Assembly (NCBI GenBank): GCA_016879935.1
Contig: JAACJQ010000214.1
Coordinates: 1 to 40,004, forward strand
From: Archangiaceae bacterium
Lineage (GTDB): Bacteria > Myxococcota > Myxococcia > Myxococcales > Myxococcaceae
DNA: 40,004 bases
Direction of reading: 5' to 3'
Below the pieces are notes generated by a model that was not told the DNA's origin, did no database searches, and saw only the letters and a list, made by a program, of their open reading frames with translations. Position 1 is the stretch's first letter; every line of letters begins with the position of its first letter. Of the stretch, positions 9,793 to 17,931 are shown piece by piece. The position numbers and the translations under genes are program-made.

Positions 9793-11442
9793 TCAGTCGT
9801 TCGGTGCCGGCGTGTAGATCCACGCGTCGGTCAGCACGTCGCCCGTGGGGTTGGCCGTCGTCTCGTTGAGGCCTCCCGTCACCAGCACCGAGCCATCGAG
9901 CAACAGCGTGCAGGTGTGCAGGTATCGCCCGATCGTCAGGTTCGGAGCGCTCTGCGTGGTGGGCATGCCTTGCGGGTCGTTGCGCACGATCACCGTGGTG
10001 GTCTCCGACCGAGACATCATGCCGTTCGAGTCCGCCGTACGACCGCCGACCGCGAGCACCGACTTCCCGTCCTGCAGGGTGACGGCACAGAGTTCACCGC
10101 GAAGCCCGATGTCAGGGCCCTTCGCGACGGTCTGCACGCCAGCCTGAACGATCTCACTCGTGGGCATCGGCATGGTGACGGGCTTGAGCACGGTGACGTC
10201 GCTGTACCCACCGAGCATCAGCATGTCGCTGCCATCGCGGAAGGTGACTCCGGCGGCGGCGCGTCGGCCCGGCGTCGCGATGCGCGGCGGAGCCATCTGC
10301 GAGACCTGCCGGAACACCGCCGAGGTGTCGTCCCACGCGAAGAACACGACCTCTTCCTTCAGCGCCGTGCCGTCATGTCCACCGGCCACCGCGATGAACT
10401 CCCCCTGCTTCAGTGCAGCAGCCGTCGTCTCGACGCGAGGCAACGTGACACCGGCAACGATGCGAGGCGCTGCTCCGTTGCGATCGAGCGGATCGAACGA
10501 CTCGACCTCGTTCACTGGTACGAGCCGCGGCCCGGTGCCTGAGGTATTGAATCGGAACCCCCCAACGATCAGCACCTTGCCGTTCTTGTCCACGACCGCG
10601 CGGTGCTGCGAACGCGGAATGGCCGGCGGCGTGCTGCGCTGGGTCGCCGTGAACTTGTTCGTGTCGATGTCGTAGACAAGCACCTGCGTCAACGGAGCAA
10701 CGACGTTGACGCCGCTGATCAGCTGGTACCGTTCGCCGCCCCAGAAGAGCACCTGGCGGTTGTTCAGCAGCGTCGCGGTGTGAAAGGCCTTCACCTGCTT
10801 GTCCACTGAGCCATCCGTCAAGGTGAACGAGATTTCCTGCGCTGGCGTGAACAGGCCAGTCGAGGGGTCGAAGATCTCGGTCTGCCCAAGCGCGACGCGG
10901 TTCGGGTTCGTGGGTGGGAAGTTGAAGCCACCGGCCAGGAGCACCTTGCCGCTCGGCAGCAGCGTCGCCGTGTGAGCCGCGCGCGCGACCCGCATCGACT
11001 GGCAGCGATCACGCTCGTTCACACTGACCGGCTGCGTCCACACACCGACCTGGCGGAGGATCACCGACTTCTGCAGGTCTGCCTCGGGAATCTCGCCATC
11101 GATGATGTCTGGCACGGTGAAGGGCAGCGTCTTGCCGATCGACACCACACGCCCACCCGCTGCCGGATCGTTGTCGTACGCGCGCACTTCGATGACGCGG
11201 TTCGTGCCCGCGGGAATCTCGGGCAGCACGGCGGTCTTCGTCGACGCAGGCGTGAGCGACTCGGGCGGCGTGGTGATGCCGTCTCCGGTCACGCGAATGC
11301 GCAGGTACTGAACGCCCTGAAACGGGTTCGCGCTCGCGCAGCCCGTGGTGACGATCGTGAGGCCGTACTTCACCTCTTTGGGCGCACAGGAAGTTCCCAG
11401 CGCCACAGCCATCATTCCGAAGACCAGCCGACGAATCACCAC
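9793..11442 (-). CDS. Kelch-repeat lipoprotein
   Basis: The 549-residue protein has a signal peptide with a probable lipidated Cys19 (GTSC; the lipobox is not perfect). After a beta-sandwich-like N-terminal domain (about residues 25-125), it carries repeated Kelch motifs such as AAHTATLLPSGKVLLAGGFN, FHTATLLNNRQVLFWGGERY and HTCTLLLDGSVLVTGGLNE, with the paired glycines that mark each blade of a beta-propeller. Proteins of this kind are abundant outer-surface lipoproteins in myxobacteria and their function is generally unknown. The GTG start at 11442 overlaps the stop of the upstream PEGA-domain gene by 7 bp, so these two form a minus-strand operon. Confidence 0.82.
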   Translation of the reverse strand: MVIRRLVFGMMAVALGTSCAPKEVKYGLTIVTTGCASANPFQGVQYLRIRVTGDGITTPPESLTPASTKTAVLPEIPAGTNRVIEVRAYDNDPAAGGRVVSIGKTLPFTVPDIIDGEIPEADLQKSVILRQVGVWTQPVSVNERDRCQSMRVARAAHTATLLPSGKVLLAGGFNFPPTNPNRVALGQTEIFDPSTGLFTPAQEISFTLTDGSVDKQVKAFHTATLLNNRQVLFWGGERYQLISGVNVVAPLTQVLVYDIDTNKFTATQRSTPPAIPRSQHRAVVDKNGKVLIVGGFRFNTSGTGPRLVPVNEVESFDPLDRNGAAPRIVAGVTLPRVETTAAALKQGEFIAVAGGHDGTALKEEVVFFAWDDTSAVFRQVSQMAPPRIATPGRRAAAGVTFRDGSDMLMLGGYSDVTVLKPVTMPMPTSEIVQAGVQTVAKGPDIGLRGELCAVTLQDGKSVLAVGGRTADSNGMMSRSETTTVIVRNDPQGMPTTQSAPNLTIGRYLHTCTLLLDGSVLVTGGLNETTANPTGDVLTDAWIYTPAPND

Positions 11443-12851
11443 GACGCCGTCACCGTTCCCGTCACGGGCCGAGTGGCCTCGCGAATGCCGAAGTACGCGC
11501 CAACGCCCGCGCCAGCTGCTGCGACTCCGCCAACGACGACCCAGACCCAGACCGGCACCGAGGGCTTCACGGTGGGCACGGGCTCGACCGGAGACTCCAC
11601 AGGCGCCTCGACGTCGACCACGTTCGCAGGCTTGTCGAGCACCCGATCCTTGGGCTGCAGCACGACCTTCGTCTTGCGATCGGGCGCAGCCACCGAGAGA
11701 TCTTCACCGTTCGGGTCGACCTTCACGGGCTCCTTCGCCACCACCGCGACCGTCTGGGTCTTCTTCGTCACGAGGCTGAAGGGAGGGTTGGTGGGGTTCC
11801 CCAGCGAGGCGGTGCGCTTGAGCACCTCGTCGGCGAGCTTGAACGACTCGGTGTTGGCGGTGAGCACGTCGACGTCGAAGGTGACGGCAGACAGCTGCGC
11901 GAACGTGCTGCGCTTCGCCGCGAACAGGGCGGTGCCGGCCGAGAACTGCGTGTCGCTGACGCGGTAGACGATGCCGACGAGCGCGAACTCGGCGCCCGCG
12001 GCCTTGCAGTAGGCGGTGAGTCGCTGCGGCATGCCCTCGTCGACCGAGGCGGCGATGTTGGGGTTGGGCACCATGTTCACGGGCGCGCGATCGGGGGGCG
12101 CTCCGAACGAGGCCTTCACCTTGGCGGTCGTGCCCTTCACCTCGATGATCTGCCCGAACTTCTCGCCGCGGCTGCCTTCGACCTTCACGTAGTGCGTGCC
12201 CGAAGGAACGTTCTCTTCGGTCGCGGGCACCATGCCGAGATCGCGCCCATCGAGAAACGCGGTCGCACCCGATGGGCCTTCGATGACGACCTGGCCGCGG
12301 GGCTGTTTGTCGAGGCGCTTCTGGGCCTTCTCGAACTCGCGCTGGAACACCGGCGGGTAGCCGGGCGGCAACGAGTAGCCGGGGGCCAGGCGGGCGAGAT
12401 CGAGCAACGCGTTCTTCGCCTCCTTCTCTTCACCCGTGCGGAAGTTCGCAGCGGCCACCTTCACGAGCGCGTCTTGAATCACCTCGAAGTCGGCGGTCGC
12501 GGGCTCGGCCAGCATCAGCTCGATGCCCTTCTTCAGCGCCGGAATGGCCTCGTCGAAGCGCAGATCGTCGAAGGCCTTCTTGCCGGAGTCGAGCGCGGAG
12601 AGCGTCTCGGCCGACGGGCCCTTCTTCGAGACCGCCTTCTCGGGGGCGGGCTTGGTGACGGGAGGCGCCACCACGTCGATGGCGTCGGAGCGTGTCTTGA
12701 GCTCGTCGCTCACGAGGGCGCCGAACTTGGTGGCGGCCTTGTCAGTGGCCCCCTCGCCCGTCGCGAACGGAACGATGACGAGGCGCGGCTTCTCGGCCAC
12801 GGCGAAGGTGGCGGTGAGCGCGATGACGATGGCGGAGATTCGGAGGAACAT
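11436..12851 (-). CDS. PEGA-domain envelope protein with C-terminal membrane helix
   Basis: The real coding part starts at the ATG at 12851 and gives 471 residues; the open frame continues upstream only as antisense to the kinase gene. A cleavable signal peptide (ISAIVIALTATFAVA) precedes a domain with a TPR-like alpha-helical middle (residues about 80-165). A PEGA-type segment follows near residues 175-225, recognisable by GQVVIEGPSGATAFLDGRDLG and a GTHYVKVEG strand. A Pro/Val-rich linker leads to a C-terminal transmembrane helix (VWVWVVVGGVAAAGAGVGAY). PEGA proteins of this layout occur in myxobacterial envelope and gliding loci. The gene is divergent from the histidine kinase across 87 bp. 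Specific function is unknown. Confidence 0.78.
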   Translation of the reverse strand: MFLRISAIVIALTATFAVAEKPRLVIVPFATGEGATDKAATKFGALVSDELKTRSDAIDVVAPPVTKPAPEKAVSKKGPSAETLSALDSGKKAFDDLRFDEAIPALKKGIELMLAEPATADFEVIQDALVKVAAANFRTGEEKEAKNALLDLARLAPGYSLPPGYPPVFQREFEKAQKRLDKQPRGQVVIEGPSGATAFLDGRDLGMVPATEENVPSGTHYVKVEGSRGEKFGQIIEVKGTTAKVKASFGAPPDRAPVNMVPNPNIAASVDEGMPQRLTAYCKAAGAEFALVGIVYRVSDTQFSAGTALFAAKRSTFAQLSAVTFDVDVLTANTESFKLADEVLKRTASLGNPTNPPFSLVTKKTQTVAVVAKEPVKVDPNGEDLSVAAPDRKTKVVLQPKDRVLDKPANVVDVEAPVESPVEPVPTVKPSVPVWVWVVVGGVAAAGAGVGAYFGIREATRPVTGTVTASW

Positions 12852-12938
12852 GCGGGGACTCGACTCCGGAAAAATGAGAGATCGCCCGGCGGCAACGTAG
12901 GCTTCTCCGACAGTGGCGGTCAATGTAGTACTCGACTG

Positions 12939-14480
12939 ATGCGGCTCTCGCTCGCGACCAGAATTTTCCTCGGCTACGCCGTGGTGCTGGTCACCTTCGG
13001 AGCCGTGTCGTTGTTCTCGGTCACCGAGCTTCATCGCGGCCAGGTCGAGATTCGGCTGCTGAGCGAGGGTTACCTGGCCCTCAGTCAAACGGCTGCCACG
13101 CTCGAGTCGTTCCAGAAGAACCAGGCGAACGACACGGCGCGCCTGCGCGATCAGACGGACTTCGCGGTGCGGCGCATGATGATTCAGCTCGCGCGCCGCT
13201 ACTTCTTCGAACAGATGGATCGGAAGCTCGAAGAGGCGCTCACGTTGACGCGCGGCCTCGAGGAGTTCGCGCCCGTCGACGAGATGTCGTTCATCGACGA
13301 CGTGCAGCGGCGGCTCACCGAGCTCAAGGCGAAGTACGGCGAGTACCGCGTGGTGGCCGACGCGGCGTACCTGATTCTCGAGCAGCCGACGCCCGACGCC
13401 GCTGCGGGAAGCCTCGCGCTCGATCGCCTGCAGGACGCCGAGACGGCGCTGGGGGCGACGATCAAGCTGCTCCACAGCTCGCTCGAAGCCAGAACCCGCC
13501 AGCGCGTCGCCCTCACGCAGGAGCGAGAACGTCGAACGGGCGTGGCGATCATCGGCCTCTCGGTGCTGGCGATCGCCGTCGGCCTGCTCGCCACGGGGTT
13601 CGCCGCGCGCTCGCTGCGGCCCGTTCGCACGCTCATCGATGGCGTCTCGCGAATCTCCCGCGGCGACTACTCGGCCAAGCTTGGCATCAGCGGAGAAGAC
13701 GAGATCGCCGTGCTCGCGCGCGAGTTCGACGCCATGGCGAGATCGCTCGCCGAGCGCGAAGCGCAGCTCGCCCAGAAGCAGGAGGCGCTGCTCCGGGCCG
13801 AACGGCTGGCTGCCGCAGGCCGCGTCTCGGCGCAGGTCGCCCACGAGGTTCGCAACCCGCTCTCGAGCATCGGGCTCAACGTCGAGATGCTGGGCGATCA
13901 GCTCGAGGCCGCCACCTTCCCCGACGCGCAGGACGCGCAGGAGGCCAAACGCCTGCTCTCGGCCGTCACCCGCGAGGTCGATCGCATCACCGAGATCACC
14001 GAGGAGTACCTGAAGATGGCGCGCCTGCCCGCGCCGGCCTTGCGCAACGAAGACCTCGTCGAAATCGTGCAGAGCGTGATCGGCTTCTCGAAAGAAGAGC
14101 TCGAGCGGGCGCAGGTGACCGTCTCGACTTCGTTGCCCCCTGCTCCCCTCACGATTCAGGCCGACGAGGGCCAGCTTCGTCAGGTCTTCCTGAACCTCTT
14201 CCGCAACGCGCGCGAGGCGATGACCGCTGGCGGCGCCCTCACGATCTCGGTCGCCCAGGAGGGCGCTGACGCCGTGGTGCGCGTGGAAGACACCGGGCCA
14301 GGCCTGCCCAGCGAAGTGCGCGAGCGCCTCTTCGAGCCGTTCTTCTCGACGAAGGCCCGCGGCACCGGCATCGGGCTTTCGCTCTCGCGGCAGATCGTCG
14401 AAGCCCACGGCGGAAAGATCGGCATCGACGATTCCGTGCAGCAGGGCACCACCTTCGTGATGAGGTTCCCGCTCTCGTGA
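12939..14480 (+). CDS. Membrane sensor histidine kinase with HAMP domain, NtrB-like core
   Basis: The ATG at 12939 gives a 513-residue protein. It has an N-terminal transmembrane helix (about 8-30), a helical periplasmic sensor (about 31-198), a second helix (about 200-222), a HAMP segment (about 223-275), a HisKA dimerisation helix with phospho-acceptor His302 in AHEVRNPLSSI, and a HATPase domain with NLFRNAREAM (N box), VEDTGPGLP (G1), FEPFFSTK (F box) and GTGIGLSLS (G2). The HEVRNPL and FFSTK wording is typical of kinases that pair with NtrC-type sigma-54 activators. No response regulator is adjacent. The gene overlaps the M16 peptidase by 4 bp (GTGA). A link to the nearby sigma-54 flagellar promoter is possible but unproven. 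Confidence 0.9.
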   Translation: MRLSLATRIFLGYAVVLVTFGAVSLFSVTELHRGQVEIRLLSEGYLALSQTAATLESFQKNQANDTARLRDQTDFAVRRMMIQLARRYFFEQMDRKLEEALTLTRGLEEFAPVDEMSFIDDVQRRLTELKAKYGEYRVVADAAYLILEQPTPDAAAGSLALDRLQDAETALGATIKLLHSSLEARTRQRVALTQERERRTGVAIIGLSVLAIAVGLLATGFAARSLRPVRTLIDGVSRISRGDYSAKLGISGEDEIAVLAREFDAMARSLAEREAQLAQKQEALLRAERLAAAGRVSAQVAHEVRNPLSSIGLNVEMLGDQLEAATFPDAQDAQEAKRLLSAVTREVDRITEITEEYLKMARLPAPALRNEDLVEIVQSVIGFSKEELERAQVTVSTSLPPAPLTIQADEGQLRQVFLNLFRNAREAMTAGGALTISVAQEGADAVVRVEDTGPGLPSEVRERLFEPFFSTKARGTGIGLSLSRQIVEAHGGKIGIDDSVQQGTTFVMRFPLS

Positions 14481-15763
14481 GCTTCAAGGTCTTCAAAGAC
14501 GTTCTGCCGTCGGGCCTCACCTGCATCACCGTCGAGACGAAGCACCTGCACAGCGCGATGTGTTCCGTCTACGTGCGCGTGGGCTCCCGTCACGAATCGA
14601 GCCGCACCAACGGCGTCAGCCACCTGCTCGAGCACCTCTTCTTCCGCGGCAGCACGCGCTACCCCGACTCGGTGCGCATGAACGCGGCAGTCGAAGCCGT
14701 CGGTGGAAACCTCAACGGCGTCACCATGCGTGACTCGTCGTACTTCTATACGCCCACGCACCCCGACGGCCTCGGCGTCGCCATGTCGATTCTGGGCGAC
14801 ATGCTCACGCAGCCTCGGCTCGTGCACCTCGCGACCGAGAAGAAGATCATCCTCGAAGAGATGCTCGACGAGGTCGACGAGAAGGGCCGCGACATCGACG
14901 TCGACAACCTGACGAAGATGAAGCTGTTCGACGATCACCCGCTCGCGTTCAAGATCGCCGGCACCCCGAAGACGGTGAAGGGGCTGCAGATGCGCGACGT
15001 GAAGGCGCACTTCGCCACGCACTACGTGACGGGCAACATGGTGGTGGGCGTGGCGGGCCCGGTTCGGCACGACGAGATGCTCGAGCGCGCGCAGCGAGCG
15101 TTCAGCCGGCTGCCGCGTGGGCCTCGCGTCAACGAGCAGCCCCCCGAGCTGCAGCACGAGCCGACGTTTCACTACGTGCGCCTCGAGGAGTCGCAGGTCG
15201 AGTTTCGCCTCACCTTCCCCACCGTCGCCGATCACCACCCCGACGCGATGGCCCTGTCGCTGCTGCGCCGGGTGCTCGACGACGGGCTGTCGTCACGGCT
15301 GCCGCACAACATCGTCGAGAAGCGCGGGCTCGCGTACTCCATCGCCGCGAGCATCGAGACGTTCCACGACACGGGCTCGTTCGAGATCGACGGCGCGTGT
15401 GCGCCAGAGCAGGCGGGCGCGGTCGTGAAAGAGGTGCTCTCGACGTTGTCGACGTTGCGCCGAGGGAAGATCGGTCTCGACGAACTGCGCCGGGCGCAGC
15501 GCCGCTTCGAGATGCACATCGACTTCATGCAGGACTCGCCAGGCGATCTGATCGGCTGGTTCGGCCACAGCGAGCTCTTCCGCCCGGCCGAGACGTTCGC
15601 CGAAAAGAAGGCGCAGGCTCGCGCAGTGACGCTGAAGGAGCTGGTGCGGGTCGCGCGTCAGTATCTCGTCGCCGACAGACTCGTGACGATCGCGGTGGGG
15701 CCGAAGACGGCGAAGGCGCCCATGGAGCGGGCCGCCGCTCACGCGAAGCAGCTGCTGCGCTGA
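14477..15763 (+). CDS. M16 (insulinase/MPP-like) zinc metallopeptidase
   Basis: The 428-residue protein has the inverted zinc motif HxxEH (H49, E52, H53 in SHLLEHLFFRG). A downstream glutamate in ILEEMLDE (E127/E128) serves as the third ligand. The usual second, inactive half-domain follows (about residues 215-420), including a GLAYSI segment. This is the size of the short bacterial mitochondrial-processing-peptidase-like proteases. There is no signal peptide, so it may act in the cytoplasm or be exported by a non-standard route. The GTG start sits inside the kinase stop codon (GTGA), giving tight coupling. Whether the protease acts on envelope peptides or on something in the kinase pathway cannot be judged. 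Confidence 0.9.
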   Translation: MSFKVFKDVLPSGLTCITVETKHLHSAMCSVYVRVGSRHESSRTNGVSHLLEHLFFRGSTRYPDSVRMNAAVEAVGGNLNGVTMRDSSYFYTPTHPDGLGVAMSILGDMLTQPRLVHLATEKKIILEEMLDEVDEKGRDIDVDNLTKMKLFDDHPLAFKIAGTPKTVKGLQMRDVKAHFATHYVTGNMVVGVAGPVRHDEMLERAQRAFSRLPRGPRVNEQPPELQHEPTFHYVRLEESQVEFRLTFPTVADHHPDAMALSLLRRVLDDGLSSRLPHNIVEKRGLAYSIAASIETFHDTGSFEIDGACAPEQAGAVVKEVLSTLSTLRRGKIGLDELRRAQRRFEMHIDFMQDSPGDLIGWFGHSELFRPAETFAEKKAQARAVTLKELVRVARQYLVADRLVTIAVGPKTAKAPMERAAAHAKQLLR

Positions 15764-15764
15764 C

Positions 15765-16181
15765 TCAGCCGGCTTTGCGGTACCAGAGCAGCGAGGCCAC
15801 CTCGTCGAGCACCTTCTCTTCTCCACGCTCGAGGGTGCGGCGCTCTTCTTCTCTGCGCGAATCGGCCACGCGGCGAACGACCTCGGCCCGCTGATGCGCC
15901 GCCGTGTACAGCACGCGCACCTTGGCGACCTCGGCCTGACTCTTCTCGGCATCCTTCTGGGCGCGGCGTGCATCGGCGAGCGCACGAACGTGAGCGCTCT
16001 CGAGCATCTCCCACGTCGCGGCATCGCCTGCCTTGCGGGCGTCGTGCTGCGCGGCCTTCTTCAGGGCTTCGGCACGTTCGGCGGCGAGCTTCGCCTTCGT
16101 CTCGGCGTCGACGACCTGACGCAGCGCCTTGTCTTCGTCCCGCTCCCTCACCTGCACCACCGAATCGAGCCGCGTTCGCAT
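15765..16181 (-). CDS. fliJ: FliJ-like flagellar export protein
   Basis: From the ATG at 16181 the product is 138 residues, close to the usual 140-150 of FliJ. It is almost entirely alpha-helical and charged: TRLDSVVQVRERDED at the start, then long Ala/Lys/Glu/Arg helices, ending in VADSRREEERRTLERGEEKVLDE. This is the antiparallel coiled-coil layout of FliJ, the central stalk of the FliI ATPase ring of the type III export apparatus. Sequence identity to known FliJ is low, so the call rests on length, helicity, N-terminal pattern and position next to flgF. It is divergent from the flgF operon and convergent with the M16 gene (1 bp apart). It stands alone rather than in a fliFGHI operon, which is unusual. 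Confidence 0.62.
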   Translation of the reverse strand: MRTRLDSVVQVRERDEDKALRQVVDAETKAKLAAERAEALKKAAQHDARKAGDAATWEMLESAHVRALADARRAQKDAEKSQAEVAKVRVLYTAAHQRAEVVRRVADSRREEERRTLERGEEKVLDEVASLLWYRKAG

Positions 16182-16197
16182 CGTGGGCGAGGCGAAT

Positions 16198-16213
16198 TGC
16201 AGTCTGCGGGCCC
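16198..16213 (-). promoter_or_regulatory. Possible sigma-54 element upstream of fliJ
   Basis: On the minus strand the sequence GGGCCCGCAGACTGCA keeps the invariant GG-N10-GC spacing and 9 of the 12 informative consensus positions. The predicted start point would be only about 6 nt before the fliJ ATG, leaving no room for a ribosome site, so the element may be fortuitous or fliJ may be leaderless. Confidence 0.3.
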
Positions 16214-16308
16214 TGCTCCAAGCCGCTGATTCGCCGCGCGGAGGTGCTCCGCCCACATGGGTCGCAGCCGCCCGGTCGGGTCGGGAAAACCTGTCAGTTC
16301 CGCGACAG

Positions 16309-16372
16309 CCCGGCAGATCGCGCCCGGCAGAAATGGCCGCTGGGCAACCCCACCCGGCAGGAGTGGCCGCTG
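16309..16372 (+). repeat. Short direct repeats, candidate activator-binding sites
   Basis: Two 20-bp direct repeats, CCCGGCAGAAATGGCCGCTG (16323-16342) and CCCGGCAGGAGTGGCCGCTG (16353-16372), differ at two positions and lie exactly 30 bp apart, near three helical turns. The 8-bp core CCCGGCAG also occurs at 16309-16316. They end 5 bp before the -24 element of the flgF promoter. Same-face repeats upstream of a sigma-54 promoter are what an NtrC-type enhancer-binding protein would use; this role is inferred. Confidence 0.5.
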
Positions 16373-16377
16373 ACCCA

Positions 16378-16393
16378 TGGCACGTGCGCTGCT
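16378..16393 (+). promoter_or_regulatory. Sigma-54 (-24/-12) promoter of the flgF operon
   Basis: TGGCACGTGCGCTGCT matches the sigma-54 consensus TGGCACG-N4-TTGCW at every informative position except one (C for T at the first T of TTGC). The GG and GC are spaced by 10 nt as required. Transcription would begin near 16405, followed by the ribosome site CGGAGG at 16406-16411 and the flgF ATG at 16418. Confidence 0.8.
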
Positions 16394-16417
16394 CAACCGT
16401 CCCCGCGGAGGCGTCAC

Positions 16418-17128
16418 ATGGCCGACGGGATTTACGTGAGCATGAATGGAGCGACGGCGCGCATGGCGCAGCTCGATTCGATCTCCGACAACCTGGCCAA
16501 CATCAACACGCCGGGCTTCAAGGCCTCCCGGCCCGCGTTCGAGGCCTTCCTCGCGAAGGCCGCCCGCAACGACCCCGATCAGGTTCACGCGGCGGCCGTG
16601 CAGACGCAGCTCGATCTCTCCACCGGCGCCGTCATTCACTCTGGCGACCCGATGGACGTGATGCCCACGGGCACTTCCTTTCTCGGCGTGAAGCTCACCG
16701 ACGGCCTCGCCTTCACTCGCAACGGCCGGCTGCAGGTCGACGAGTCGGGCGCGTTGCGGGTCAGCGGTCAGCTCGTGGTCGACGACGCCGGAGCGCCGAT
16801 CATCGCGCCGCCCCAGTCGAGCGTTCGCGTCGAGCCGAGCGGCGCCATCTTCGCCAACAACCAGAAGATCGCGCAGCTGGGCCTCTTCGAACTGCACGGC
16901 TCGATCGATCGCATCTCGCCCACCCTGCTCCGCCCGCAGTCACCCGAAGGCTTCGCCGTCTCGAACGCCAGCGTGCGCATCGGCGAGTTCGAGGTCTCGA
17001 ACTCCAGCGCCCTCGAGGCAGCGGTGCAGATGGTGTCGGCGCAGCGCAACTTCGACAACTCGATGCAGGCGCTGCAGACGTACCGACGGCTCGACGAGAA
17101 GGCCGTCGAGATGGGCCGCATTCGCTGA
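16418..17128 (+). CDS. flgF: Flagellar proximal rod protein FlgF
   Basis: The 236-residue protein has the rod/hook N-terminal motif (SISDNLANINTPGFKA, residues 23-38) and the C-terminal flagellar motif (SSALEAAVQMVSAQRNFDNSMQALQ), with the short central domain typical of FlgF. The ATG at 16418 follows CGGAGG by 6 nt. FlgF is a rod component exported by the flagellar type III apparatus and polymerised in the periplasm before FlgG. It heads the operon behind the sigma-54 promoter and lies 13 bp before flgG. FlgF and FlgG are close paralogues; shorter length, order and the divergent central part favour FlgF here. Confidence 0.9.
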   Translation: MADGIYVSMNGATARMAQLDSISDNLANINTPGFKASRPAFEAFLAKAARNDPDQVHAAAVQTQLDLSTGAVIHSGDPMDVMPTGTSFLGVKLTDGLAFTRNGRLQVDESGALRVSGQLVVDDAGAPIIAPPQSSVRVEPSGAIFANNQKIAQLGLFELHGSIDRISPTLLRPQSPEGFAVSNASVRIGEFEVSNSSALEAAVQMVSAQRNFDNSMQALQTYRRLDEKAVEMGRIR

Positions 17129-17141
17129 AAGGGACTGACAC

Positions 17142-17927
17142 GTGATCCGCTCTCTCTACACCGCAGCGACCGGCATGGACGCGCAGCAGACGAAGATGGA
17201 CACGATCGCCAACAACCTGGCGAACGCGAGCACCACCGGCTTCAAGAAGTCGCGCGCCGACTTCGAAGATCTGATGAGCGAGACGATTCGCGCGCCGCAG
17301 CAGGTCGACCCGCGCGGAGGCACGCAGCCCGCGCCGCTTCAGGTCGGCATGGGCGTTCGCACCGTCTCCACCACGCGCAGCTTCGGCCAGGGCGAGGCCG
17401 TGCAGACGGGCAACGAGCTCGACGTCAGCATCGAGGGCGCGGGCTTCTTCCGCATTCAGCGGCCCAACGGCGAGTTCGCCTACACGCGCGCCGGAGCCTT
17501 TCGCATCGACGCCGACGGCCGCCTCGTCACCCAGCGCGGCGAGCTCGTCGACCCGGCCATCAACGTGCCGCGTGAAGCGCTCGCCATCACCATCGCGACC
17601 GACGGCACCGTGACCGCGCGCGTGCCCGATCGGGTGGCGCCGACCGAGCTCGGCAAGCTCGAGCTGACGATGTTCCAGAACCCGGCGGGCCTCGAGGCCA
17701 TCGGCGGCAACCTCTTCGCCGAGACCAGCGCGAGCGGCGCCCCCGTGTTCGCACGCCCCGGAGAGATGGGCCTGGGGTCGATCAACCAGGGCTTCCTCGA
17801 GACCTCGAACGTCAAAGCCGTCGAAGAGATGGTGGCGATGATCTCCACGCAGCGCTCGTACGAGCTCAACTCGAAGGTCATTCAGACCGCCGATCAGATG
17901 CTCCAGCGCCTCTCGAGCATTCGGTGA
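17142..17927 (+). CDS. flgG: Flagellar distal rod protein FlgG
   Basis: The 261-residue product, starting at a GTG preceded by AAAGGGA, is a full-length FlgG. It begins MIRSLYTAATGMDAQQ and has the TIANNLANASTTGFKKSRA rod motif, a QTGNELDVSIEGAGFFRI central strand and the C-terminal SNVKAVEEMVAMISTQRSYELNSK helix. FlgG forms the distal rod that passes through the P and L rings encoded just downstream. It is the best conserved protein of the cluster. It is followed after 4 bp by flgA. Confidence 0.97.
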   Translation: MIRSLYTAATGMDAQQTKMDTIANNLANASTTGFKKSRADFEDLMSETIRAPQQVDPRGGTQPAPLQVGMGVRTVSTTRSFGQGEAVQTGNELDVSIEGAGFFRIQRPNGEFAYTRAGAFRIDADGRLVTQRGELVDPAINVPREALAITIATDGTVTARVPDRVAPTELGKLELTMFQNPAGLEAIGGNLFAETSASGAPVFARPGEMGLGSINQGFLETSNVKAVEEMVAMISTQRSYELNSKVIQTADQMLQRLSSIR

Positions 17928-17931
17928 CGCC

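Noticed and set aside
12852-14408. Upstream 519-codon extension of the PEGA-domain frame on the minus strand
   Set aside because: It is antisense to the histidine kinase. The translated extension is Arg/Glu/Leu-rich noise, while the downstream part begins with a normal signal peptide at 12851.
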